Of a DNA stretch of 64,000 nucleotides, positions 37,026 through 47,745 are shown piece by piece. The notes under the pieces were generated by a model, which ran no database searches, was not told where the DNA came from, and was given only the letters and a program-made list of their open reading frames with translations. The stretch lies in the NCBI GenBank assembly GCA_033182465.1, contig CP137321.1, forward strand, positions 2,170,001 through 2,234,000, written 5' to 3'. The number at the start of each line of letters is the position of its first letter. Position 1 is the stretch's first letter. A program made the translations under genes and the position numbers. This DNA is from Sanghuangporus weigelae. Its lineage: Eukaryota; Basidiomycota; Agaricomycetes; Hymenochaetales; Hymenochaetaceae.

Positions 37026-39791
37026 ATGAATGGCAGATCTCACGCTTTGGGCGACTTCAGAGCCGGTAAGATGATTGCAAGTGGCGGCTTTGGATCCGTA
37101 TTCACTGGCAAAGCTCCCGATGGCAAACGAGTCGCGATCAAGTATGAGCGCACCTACAGTAGGATAATCCGTCCCTATTTGCGACACGAAGCAGACGTTT
37201 ATCGCCTTCTGGAGGGCCATCCTTGCGTACCAAAGGTGCATGCTTACGGGCGCGAAGAGCGCTTTAATATCATGGTCTTCGACTATCTGGGCACTAGTCT
37301 CGAGACACTATTTGAAAAGTGTGGCGGAAAATTCTCGCCGAAGACTATGCTAATGCTCGCTCCTCAGATCATCGAGGCTGTTGAATACTGTCATAGCAAA
37401 GGCATTATCCACAGAGACATGAAGCCCGACAATCTTCTTATGGGAATCGGTGATCGTGCTAACTTCGTGCATATAATCGATTTTGGCTTGGCTCGACGAT
37501 ATAGGCACCCGAGAACGCTCGAGCATTTCCCGTATTTCGAAGGCCATAGTTTCTTCGGTACTACACGATTCGCTAGCTTAAAGGCTCTGGAAGGCTGTTC
37601 TCAATCGCGAAGAGATGATCTAGAATCTGTCGCTTATTCGCTGGTTTACTTCGTGCGAGGACGGCTCCCTTGGCAGGGTCTTCGAGGTGGTACTGAAAAA
37701 CATCGGGATCAACGTGTCAGGGAGAAGAAGAGAACATGGACTCCAGAACGGCTCTGCGAAGGTCTCCCAGGAGCGGAAGAGCTGATAAAAATGCTGCACC
37801 ATGTCAAGAGCCTTGATTATACTGACGAGCCCGATTATGCTTATCTAAAAGGTCTGTTCAAAGATCGCTTTGAGAAAGAAGGGTTTGAGCTCGATTACGA
37901 TTACGATTGGCTTCATATCGTCGAGAAAGAGCGCGATATTGGAGATGGCCTGTCATCATATGCTGCCAGTTCCATTATCTCAGCTGGCTCTAGGAATGCG
38001 GACGACGAAGCTGAGAGACCATCCCGCAAAGTATCAGGTCATTTGACAAGTAAACCCACATCTGGCCCAGCGTCTGGCCCAGTTCCAGGCAAGCTCGACG
38101 CCATCAAAACGGATAGCGAGATCTCTCCTATTTCTGCGGCCAATCTTCCATCGAAACACGATGTCTCCCAGAACCGTCGATCCGGATCACAATCGAACGG
38201 ATCTGGTGTCAAGAAATCGGGTGAACACGGTTCCGATGGATCTAGGAAGTCATCTCATAGCTCCAAGCATAGCTGCTCCCGTCACTCAAAGTCCATAGGC
38301 TCTCGATGGTCCTCTAGCGCTTCAACGGCTACCGAAGTGCCAATCAAGAAAGGTGACTTTGTATTGATCAAATTCTTGGCACGATCGACATTGGAGCTAT
38401 GTGGCCTGAGATCGGACTCTAACGTACCGATTGACGACAGCTATTGGCACAATCCTTCGCTCTCCGAAGACCAATGGCATTTCCCTTATCGCATGGCGCT
38501 AGTGACTAGAGTGGACTTTCAGCCTACGCACTCGCAGCTTACTATACTTCCGATCATGCAACGTGATGACGGTCTTGAGAAGATTTCTCCTGCGCGTCGA
38601 GCAGCCTTTTTCAAGATTTCTTCCGCCTCTGGCAAGGTGGAAGATGATCGTTTGGAGCTTCAGCCAACTCCAGCGTGGCCTCTGGATGGCACTTACGTTC
38701 ACCATCAATATGACCTCTTCCGTGTGCGTATCGAAACGGAAGCTATGAACGATATCAAGGTGATCTGGCGTCTTGACAAAGAGCAGTTGAAAGCCCTCCT
38801 CCGAGCACGAGAAGAAGCAACTGGCGCTTTCGACGATGGCTATCTCTCCGATGCAGGCTCTGAGACGAACGAGGTCAGAGGACGACAGAGGATCAGACGA
38901 GTGATAGCTCATTATCCGCTCTACGGCGAAATTTCATCTTTGACCGAGGATGCACTGAAACGGAAGGACGTCGATCTGCACGGGTCGAATGGCTGGTTGC
39001 CCGAGTTCTACAAAACCGACAGACGTCGCAACCACGAGAACGGGTACTACACCGGTGATAGCGAAGGCACTGACGAGAATATATCGTGCTACACCGGTCC
39101 GGCACCGGGTAATCGCAGGCTGTCATGCACGCTTGCAATTGACGGAGACGTGATTCTCGAGGCAGCGTCCGAACGCGGTTCGGTGGGAAGTCAGAGATAT
39201 CACTCCCCTCGACACTCCAAGGTCGGAAGTAATAGTTCGAGGGAAAGCTCTCGTAAACGTCGATCGAGCTCTGCAGCCGGCTCTGCCGTACCTTCCGCCC
39301 GTTCTTTGAGGCATGCCGTGTTGGACACTATAGCTCGCTCCGGATGGTATTCTCCGACGTCGTCTGTCGGTGGCGCATCCGATGAGGAATCTTCTCCTAT
39401 GTCGTCAAATGCCAGCCCAGAACTAGGCTCGTCTCCGGACCTGTCCTCTCATGTCAGCGCCCAAGCAGGATCCTCAGACTCCTCATCAGGTAGCTCCAAT
39501 GCAGCCTTCGTTCCATATTCGGACAGCAATGAGTCCGAGGCTGGATCTCCTCCCGACGCCCGCGCTTTGGCCGATTCCTCCGTTAGTCGGTTTTCCAGTT
39601 CAGATATGCGATCTTTGGCGGCTTCCTCGATGGACTCAATTGACGGAGATGCGAACGTGAACAACGAGGCATCTGCCTTTCAAGGGAAAATCATGATTGA
39701 TAAAGCTGTTCAGACGGATCCTTTCACCCAGGAGGCATCTGTTCCGACGGAAAAGGTCATGCTCGACAAAGCTATCCAAACTCAGGCGTAG
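37026..39791 (+). CDS. Casein kinase 1-like Ser/Thr protein kinase with long C-terminal region
   Basis: An intronless 921-residue gene, unlike most neighbours. Kinase domain (~9-290): glycine loop IASGGFGSVFTG, VAIKYE Lys, catalytic IIHRDMKPDNLLMG, IDFGLARRY, and GTTRFASLKALEG in place of the CK1-typical GTARYAS.N. The substrate-recognition part SRRDDLESVAYSLVYFVRGRLPWQG is clearly CK1. All catalytic residues are present. Ser/Lys-rich linker (~330-435) precedes a second globular-looking region (~440-600; KKGDFVLIKFLARSTLEL, FPYRMALVTRVDFQ) of unknown function. A long Ser-rich tail ends with two similar units, IDKAVQTD and LDKAIQTQ. It is not the canonical Hrr25 or Yck membrane kinase: there is no C-terminal Cys-Cys. 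Role unknown. Confidence 0.9.
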   Translation: MNGRSHALGDFRAGKMIASGGFGSVFTGKAPDGKRVAIKYERTYSRIIRPYLRHEADVYRLLEGHPCVPKVHAYGREERFNIMVFDYLGTSLETLFEKCGGKFSPKTMLMLAPQIIEAVEYCHSKGIIHRDMKPDNLLMGIGDRANFVHIIDFGLARRYRHPRTLEHFPYFEGHSFFGTTRFASLKALEGCSQSRRDDLESVAYSLVYFVRGRLPWQGLRGGTEKHRDQRVREKKRTWTPERLCEGLPGAEELIKMLHHVKSLDYTDEPDYAYLKGLFKDRFEKEGFELDYDYDWLHIVEKERDIGDGLSSYAASSIISAGSRNADDEAERPSRKVSGHLTSKPTSGPASGPVPGKLDAIKTDSEISPISAANLPSKHDVSQNRRSGSQSNGSGVKKSGEHGSDGSRKSSHSSKHSCSRHSKSIGSRWSSSASTATEVPIKKGDFVLIKFLARSTLELCGLRSDSNVPIDDSYWHNPSLSEDQWHFPYRMALVTRVDFQPTHSQLTILPIMQRDDGLEKISPARRAAFFKISSASGKVEDDRLELQPTPAWPLDGTYVHHQYDLFRVRIETEAMNDIKVIWRLDKEQLKALLRAREEATGAFDDGYLSDAGSETNEVRGRQRIRRVIAHYPLYGEISSLTEDALKRKDVDLHGSNGWLPEFYKTDRRRNHENGYYTGDSEGTDENISCYTGPAPGNRRLSCTLAIDGDVILEAASERGSVGSQRYHSPRHSKVGSNSSRESSRKRRSSSAAGSAVPSARSLRHAVLDTIARSGWYSPTSSVGGASDEESSPMSSNASPELGSSPDLSSHVSAQAGSSDSSSGSSNAAFVPYSDSNESEAGSPPDARALADSSVSRFSSSDMRSLAASSMDSIDGDANVNNEASAFQGKIMIDKAVQTDPFTQEASVPTEKVMLDKAIQTQA

Positions 39792-40086
39792 TGCCTTATG
39801 CTGTCGGCGCAAAATATAGAGAGGAGAAATTTATAGATCTTTCATCCATTATTCAAGTCGGTTCCTCTACTAATGAGTCTTTGCAATTTCTGTACACGTA
39901 GGCAATTTGTAGCTAGATGTCCACTCCCTTCCAATAGTGGAGATATTTATTTACGTGCACATGCCTTCTGCGGAATTCGACGAAGCTCGCGTAGAGTTGA
40001 AGTTTGGTCTGTATCATATCCATACTCGCAAAGTACTCTGGTTACATAAGACTAAAATACAAATCATCCAATCTTTTCGAGGAAAC

Positions 40087-43000
40087 TCAGACCTTCAGCT
40101 CTTTTGCCAGGGCGTCGACAAGAGCCTGCAATCTCTTCGCTTCCTCCTGGGCGAGCGTCGTGTTCTTGTCATATACCAATGCTTCCGTCAGACCAGGGAA
40201 TGTAGTTGCTCCATAGCCTAATGAGAACGTCACCAAATAAATAATACACTCGTCAATTAATGGACGACGACGTACCGAGCCACTTCCCAGGAGCAACTCC
40301 AAGATGTTTGAACCATTCCCGATCTTTGATTCCATCCTCACTGATGAAGCCCCTTTCAAAAGCCACCAGTTTCTTATTCGCGGCTTGCACTCGTTTGGCT
40401 GCAGCCTGGATCTTCTTAAGAAGCTTCGCGTTCTTGTGCCCGAAGTGGCCGTGATACTTATGGCCCCAGGTAGAGTCGTGGTTTTTCTCCTTCTGCTCCT
40501 TCACCCATTCAGGGAACCGACCGATGCGTGGCTTAAGTCTGTGACTGGCTCCGAGGTTCTCTGGATGACCAAGCTTAAATGCGCCCCTTTCGCACGAGCT
40601 ACTACATAGACCGAGCTTGGAGCAGATCTTCTTCAGTGCCCTGTGGGCCTTACGAACCCATCCTTTTCCGTGTCCATATCTACCATGCAACCACTTGCGC
40701 AATAGTTTCTTCAGGTGCTTCTCAGCTGAAGCCTTCTCCTCGTCCAAAGTTGTACTTGACTTTTGAAGCTTAGCGATACTAGAGCGCAGGGATGAGAAGT
40801 CAGTGGATAAACCGGATTGGTTCGCAAGTCCCTCGACTCTGCAGACATAGAGGCATAAATTACAGAACCACAAAACATATCAAGACACTCACTTGTCAAG
40901 GTAGAGATCAAGCTCATAGGTATAATGAGTGGTGTTAATAGGCAGTACAATAGCATCCGCAGTTCGCAGAAGTATGAGTCCTAGGTGCTTCGCAACAGCA
41001 ACCTGTGATAAGAAATGTGAGCTGAAGCAATAAACGAGAAAAGAAAAATACGAACATGGCGATAGAAGCCAGGATCACCATATCGCTCTTGCCAGGTCTG
41101 AGAATCGAACACCGAATGATAGTGATAGACAGGATCCGACAACGTTGATCCAAATCCACCATTGGAGCTGGCTACGCCAATCCGTTGCAAGAAGACAGTG
41201 TAATCACTGCCAGAACCAAGCGCACTCACGCCTGACGATGCGCTGTTGGCTACGACACCATGTCTGTTCACCTTCGACCCGCCCTTGATGGCGATTCTCA
41301 GAGAGTCGGAAGCATCGAGATCTTCAGATTCAACAAACGGTTCACCCCACTGCTCTTCCCATACGCGCATCGCTTCTTCATCAACTAAGCCGTGAAGAGG
41401 ACCCGAGTCGAACCGAGCTTGCCAGAGTGTCTTTCCAGGCTCTGTCGGATGAGGAATGTCTCGTGCTGCATCACTCACGAGATGTGCAAGTGACGGCGAA
41501 GCTGACAAACTGAAGCGAGAACCGCTCACAGAAGAATCTAGAAGTTATCCAGCGGTTAGAAAAAGTTATGAGAAGGTAAAAATACGCACCGAGATTGAAA
41601 TACGCAACAACATTTTCATCGATCCAGTCTGCGAAATCTTCTCCCCATTCCGTGCTTCCAATCAGACCATACTATAGGTGAGAATAAGTTTCACAATAGC
41701 GCTTTATCGCTGAGATCTTTACCTCTTCAGCGTCCCAACTTGCAATGACAATAGTCCTGAGCGGCCTCCATCCCTTCTTGAGAAGTACGCCAAGGCCACG
41801 AATCAGTTCATAAGTGGAGACAGTGCCCGATGTAGGATCTGTCGCACCCAGGACCCAGGCTATGGAAATGAATGTTTAGCAAATGTCTCCCCAATCATTG
41901 CGAGCTCCTTACCATCCCGATGATTTCCTACAACGATTACTTCGTTCTTAATGTGTCCCGGTATGACAGCCATGGTATTCCAGATCGGGGTAACCTTGTC
42001 GTCAACTATTAAGGAAAGAATGATTGACGCTAACCCTCAGAATACGTATACTAAACCTCGCTTACCATTGTTAACAAGGTTGATAGTCCTATTCTGATCT
42101 CCCGTTTCTATTTCTTGGAGAAGTCTGGATGCAGTATTCCATGATATTGGAAGACTAGGGATTTTAGGAATATTTTCCCCATCGGTCCGAGTGCTGTTCT
42201 CGTATGAAGGATAACCAGGAGTCTACGAGATTACACAAATGAGAATGGTTCAAATCAATCTCTTCAAAGGAGAAACGGACAGTTGGATCGCCAGGGTACA
42301 GCGAGATGAATTGGACTGATCCCCGTTGCACAGATGTTGGGTTTCTCGCTGGCCCGTAAGGATATCTTTGTACATGTCAGCAATAAACCTAAGCAAGATC
42401 TCGCGAGACACTTACGCAGCATATCCGTTCTGATATCGGACGCTTCCGTCGTCTCGTGGATCAGAGTATATAAGACAACCGACTGCTCCTCGTTCTTGGG
42501 CGCCTTTCACCTGATAGGTGGAGAACAATCACAAATTGGCACCTAATAGGCGATAGATCGCAAGACAAACCTTGAGGCCTCGGAAAATTCCTCCATAGCG
42601 AGCAATGACGATAGTGCCGTTAAAGTCGACACCTTATAAAGACAGTTGACACTGATTTGCAATGACCACACGAAAACTCCGTACCTGCTGCCTCCAGCTC
42701 ATCATAATCTTCCTTTCTCCCATAGTTGACAAAAACAAGTTTTCCCTGCACTTCGCCTCCCCGGCTGAGACCATGGAACGCCGGAACCGCTTCCGCATAC
42801 TTCCCCGCGTCAGGATCGAGTTCATTCTCCGCTTCTTCTTCCAAATGAGCTGTCCAAATAACATCACCATTATTGCCTAGTATCTCCAGGCTATGATTCA
42901 CAGGAGAGTTGAGAACAGGATAGTATATGTCCACCCATGCCGTCGGGAAACCTCGTTCCGTGATACCCAGCGTTGCCTTCCGAGATTCAGGTGAGCCCGC

Positions 43001-43576
43001 ACCGAACACGGGGTCCTTCAGCGGACTCGCAATACCCAGCTCCTTTTGCACAAGATGCAGGAAGTCGATCGCGGTGTCATAGTCGCCCTCGGTACCTGCC
43101 ATATGCGGCTTCGCGGTGAAATGGCGAGATGTTGTGATGGCACTCTCATTATTCGGAACATCACTGTATCGAAGAACCGTTTGTCATCTTATTATCGTGA
43201 TTCAAAACGAGTGAACCCACAGGAAGATGTTCTCTGCGATCTTTCCGTTAAGAAATATGGGACGTTTGTGCTGGTGTGGAAAATGATGCGGCTTCTCTTC
43301 CAACTCTTCCTCAAAAACCTTGCCTGATTCAACGACGGAAAGTGGCCAAGAAATGTACGAGTCATCCTGAGGAAGTCGAGTGGGCACTACATCCAGTCGC
43401 CGCCTATGCAGCACCCAAATCCAGAGGCAGAATGCGGTCGTAATGAAGACGATCAACCTGACCCTCAATCGCGAACGACGCAGCGAAGGCGCGCGAGAAG
43501 CAAGACCATCCGAAGTCTTACTGTCCACTGTCAGTGTCTTCTCTAGTTCGTTCAGCTTTTCGCCCGGTGGGCTCAT
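40087..43576 (-). CDS. Glutamate carboxypeptidase II / Vps70-like M28 metallopeptidase
   Basis: Type II membrane protein of the transferrin-receptor/GCPII family; yeast Vps70 and Tre1 are relatives involved in vacuolar sorting. The start is MSPPGEKLNELEK; the single membrane helix is RLIVFITTAFCLWIWVLH (~40-57). The protease-associated domain includes GKLVFVNYGRKEDYDEL and GAVGCLIYSDPRDDG. Zinc and catalytic residues appear intact: His in VGNHRDG, Asp in GATDPTSG, Glu-Glu in SWDAEEYGLIGSTEW, Asp in NLDSSVSG, His in YHYHSVFDS. This suggests an active peptidase, unlike the transferrin receptor. The C-terminal dimerisation domain holds a ~100-residue Lys/His/Gly-rich insertion before AFERGFI and FPGLTEALVYD. 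It ends AKELKV. About ten short introns. Substrate unknown. Confidence 0.9.
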
Positions 43577-43820
43577 GATGGAGGTTGAGCAAGATACGCG
43601 ACGCGCGTGGGAGCTAGACAGCTTTAGTAGAGTACTGAGTGCATTGTATAATGTAATGTAATGTTCACGCCGAATAGTCGCTATGACCACATGGTTTCCT
43701 TTTCCGGAAAGTCTATTAAATCCGCAGTGCTAACACATGTACATTGAACCGAAAGTCGAAAGCAATAGTAAGTAAATAGAGTCAAAAAAATATGCTAGTG
43801 ATAGTAGAAATGGAGGAATC

Positions 43821-46655
43821 TCATCGCGAGGTCGGCTGTCTGACATCTTCGTGTGAGTCGGCATCGCTGTATCGTCTAGATCGAGCTGATTCTGGTGCCT
43901 CGTCGTCCAAGAATCCGGAGTGGAACCCGACATGGCTTGATCCTATAGGCTCCAAGTTCCTCCTCTCATCCATTGCTACGGACGCCTGTGCTTCATTATC
44001 CAGTAAACGCATATGCACTTCTTCGCCATCACCTTCACCCTCTTCACGGCGTCTCTCCGACTCCAAGCGGTTCTTTCGAACTTGGCGAATAATTATGAAT
44101 GCTGCGCCGCATATTAACACCGCACCGCTTATGAGACCGGCAATAGCAAGATTACGTCGTGTCTCGTCCGACATGCTACTGCCATTTGAGACTGGAGTTG
44201 AACTGGGGGTCGGACTTGCACTTGCTTCCACCACGGAAGTTTCAGCAGCATTTTCCGGAGATGATAACGAACTGAACAAAGTTGGTTTCGGAATAAATTT
44301 TGTTGTAGAGGGTTCTGCCGTCGTGTGAGGTGCGTCGGGAATAGACTCCTCGTCGTCTTCTGGCAGGGGAAAAGGAATAGGTAGCTCCTCATACGATTTC
44401 AATGCGTATGGAACCGCACGACTGTTGTCCTTCGCAGATCCCCAAAACTGCAGCTTCCAGCCGATGAGGGCGCCGTGCTCATCGTCATTGTTTTGGTCAG
44501 AAACATCCAGAGTCCAAGTCCCGACCGGATTTTCACCCCTGCAATACAGGATTTAGAACATGCTGGACATGATTTCTGTTCTGAAAACCCACCAGTGCTT
44601 TACGGACATGAACCGCCAACCAGGGAATCCATCCTTATCTCCGTCACGGGTCCTCTTTTCCGCCAGCATACTCCGAATTCCGTTCGGACTCAAAAGCGAA
44701 ATCTCCACGTCACCCCTCTTGGTATGATCAATCCATACGCGAACAGTTACGTGCTCAAGAGCATCGAAGTTACTTTCTGCTAGCATGTCCTGCGTGACCT
44801 CTATCGTGCTCTGTAAACCGCCTTCCTTTATCGCCATGCCACCTGAAAATATGCCGTTTGCATCCGCCGTTCCGTTCGCAAGCTGCACAGCAGGTGGTTC
44901 GACCCACGCTTGCGGGTTCACAGACGTCCATTGCTCTGCAGCGGTAACGAAGTCATAGGCATCAAGCTTTCCAAAACCAAATTTATAGCTGTATGGTCTT
45001 CCGGTTGCGGTGAGCTCCCAGCTTGAATCACCAGGATTGACAATCTGAGCGGTTTGAACACATAGATGCTGGATGTCACCTTAAAAGAAACCTAGTCAGC
45101 TTTTTGTATTGACTACAAGATGATCAGATCATAATCACGCCATGTAAGGTCAGGCCTGCCAGCTGGTGTCAGTCAATAAATGTAAAGTAGATATCAGTAT
45201 CTCCCACCTAACCGAGAGCGCAAGTGCGAAAACGCCGACAGCATTAGGAGCAGCGGCAGAAGTGCCCCCATGATTCTTGGTACACTTATTCTTACCAACG
45301 TCCGTAGTGACCTGAAGGAACGATTAGCAACGCATGCCAACATAAGAAATGTATTATACCTAATTATACTTACAATATGTCTATTCCTGTCGCTTCCAGA
45401 GCTGTAAGTCGTAACCATATTTGCCGCGCAGGACTCCGAATAGTATGGATGCTGGCCCTTATAGTCAATCGAGGCAACTGTAACTGAGTAAATAGAGTTC
45501 GTGTATCCGTCAAAATTACATTGATCGCCCGAGTGAGCACCGTTTCCGCTTGCAAATACGTAGACGGCGCCCTTGCCACCGCGACCATTTTGCACTCCGT
45601 TGAGCATTGCTTTCTGAACTAAAAGGCTTGGAGCCTCCATTGACTTTCCATCGTCTGGTGGTCCCCAGGAGCAACTGTATATCGACGTACTTTGGTAACC
45701 ATAGTTAAGCGCTGAAGCTTCATCGACGTCCGAAATTGGACCAGACCTTCGTGAAATGTCAGGCAAGCCATTGCAGCCAGATTAAACGCAGAAACAGTAC
45801 TCACAATATTCGGACGCCTGCTACTTTTGAGTCGTATGCGATGCCGACCCCACAAACTCCGTTCTTGACAGCAGCAATCTGGCCGGCGCAGCGCGTTCCA
45901 TGAGTATCATCATGTAGTATAGGCTTCGGGAGGTCTACATGATCATTGAAATCATGCGAGCCCTCAACATCCTAAAGCAACTAAACCGTAAGAATAACAG
46001 GACGAGAAATTAGGCTACTTCTGAAATCACTAACAAAGTTGTCGGCGAGGTCATCACTCTCGAAGTCCAGACCATCATCTACCATGCACGATATAACGCC
46101 TTTGCCAGTAATTCCCATTTCCCAAACGGGAGTTGCATTCATCATGTGTTGAGGGAAATCTTCGTTGACAAGATGCCATTGATCCTTGAATAACGGGTCT
46201 TCGATGCCAAGACGTTGTGCAATATTCCTTGCCAGTGACTTCTCATCGGATTCCTTCGATGATGTGGGCGGAGGAGCGGGAATAGCTGAACGCTTGACTC
46301 GCTGTCTCGGTACTTGTCGCGTGAGACTACGGACAGATTTGGACAATATGCTCCGCTTGCTGATGGCCAGCTCATTCTCCAGTATCCCTTGAGGATCGAG
46401 AGTACGCTCCTTCTGTACGCGGAGCAGCCAATGATCTCGCAATTCTCCTGCTGGTTCGATGAAATCTGCGCCTAATGCATCTGCACATTCCTCGATTGAA
46501 ACACCAAGTCTAGGGTCATGCTCAAGTACATAATAGTTGTGTGTCGAGTATGAGCGCTTTGCTGGACGTCGCGAGACTTCTCGAGAAGCGAATGTCGGTG
46601 AAACGATAAACGAAAGACAGAAAACGAGAAATTGCAACAACAGAGAGGAATGCAT
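43821..46655 (-). CDS. KEX2: Kexin, Golgi proprotein convertase
   Basis: Calcium-dependent subtilisin-like protease of the late Golgi that cuts after Lys-Arg or Arg-Arg in secreted precursors. The signal peptide is MHSSLLLQFLVFCLSFIVSP. The pro-region ends at RQRVKR, an autoprocessing site near residue 122. The catalytic triad is intact: Asp in CMVDDGLDFE (~193), His in DTHGTRCAGQIA, Ser in HGGTSAAAPNAVG; the oxyanion Asn is in FASGNGAHSG. Substrate-pocket segments SCSWGPPDDGK are typical. The P domain (TVRVWIDHTKRGDVEISL, GTWTLDVSDQ) is followed by a Ser/Thr-rich stalk and a membrane helix (LAIAGLISGAVLICGAAFII). The acidic cytosolic tail ends DVRQPTSR. About nine short introns. It is divergent from the glucosidase II beta gene across a transposon copy. 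Confidence 0.95.
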
Positions 46656-47019
46656 TTTATCAGAACCATTCAGCAACGATTCGAACGAGGTCGGAGATCA
46701 TGAAAGCATGGGAAAGAGATGCAGACCGAGCTGCACTGCGGATTGGAACTTGACTGAGCTACGCACGGCTGCCGTTCTCAGGCTTCGGCACTCACGAATT
46801 TGATGTCAGAAATTTCACCCCGTTCTGGCCGGGAGGCTGGTACTGAATAGCTCGCTGAGGCAAATATAGAATCGAAAGCCAAGAATATTGAACTGGCGAA
46901 GCAACAAAAAGAGGAAGTGGTGATTCGACTGGACAACCCGTGTCTTCTGCACCGTAACTTAACTTCCGGCCGGTCGGTGCGCGGAATACCTACTTTATTT
47001 GCGACTCGAGCACGTGAGA

Positions 47020-47665
47020 TACAGGCATTTACTGGTCCTTTGAACACCCAATACAGATCCACTCGTACACAACACCACAAGCATTTAAAAAAAATCTAAT
47101 TACATATCTGAGTAGTCTGCTATGGAGGCTATATGCTGAAATTTTTTTGAGCTGTAAAATGTGCAGGAAAAATCAAATTGTGCGTGTGAAAAAAGTAGGG
47201 TAAATGTCACGAAATTAACTCCTTTGAACACCTTGTGACATAACTGTCACGCTAGTGCATGCGAGATGAGATCCGCCCGATTACATAATAATGTTGATAA
47301 TGCCTGTCACGCTTTTCAAGTCACCTTTATTGTATGCCTTATATTAATTCATTGGATAGCTCTTTCGCCACAAAAACTAGGCTGCATGTACTTACAGTAG
47401 TTGAGTACTAATTATTTGCTTTTGAGCCATGGTCAAAGCATAAATGAATAGCAAAATGCATCTGATTCATTGTTTCTCATTGAGTTTCACTGAAATTCAG
47501 CAGTAAATAATTTCTCTGTATTTAACGGGTCATAGTAAATTGCTGAAATTTCGCAGCATGACTCATGTGTATTCTGTCCACCTATGATAAAAATTTCAAG
47601 TTGCAAATTGGAGGTAAATGTAGGGTGTTCAAAGGAAGGGTACTGTTTAAAGGACCAGTGTTGTA
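47020..47665 (-). mobile_element. Non-autonomous DNA transposon (MITE-like), copy 2
   Basis: About 646 bp with the same ends as copy 1, in opposite orientation. Left end: TACAGGCATTTACTGGTCC followed by TTTGAACACC; right end, read on the minus strand: ACTGGTCCTTTAAACAGTAC, then a second box CTTCCTTTGAACACCC. The doubled end is on the right here and on the left in copy 1. An internal TCCTTTGAACACCTTGTGACAT at 47220-47241 matches the internal box of copy 1. The outermost ~10 bp have diverged between the two ends, and no target duplication is obvious. The interior is AT-rich without a transposase-sized frame. It fills the divergent spacer between KEX2 and the glucosidase II beta gene, ending about 80 bp before the latter's start. 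Confidence 0.73.
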
Positions 47666-47745
47666 CTTGCTGACGTGTCCGCGTCGATCATCGCGTATGG
47701 ATCTTGCGCGTCGAATTCTAAACAAAGTTGCCAGCGACATCCTCC

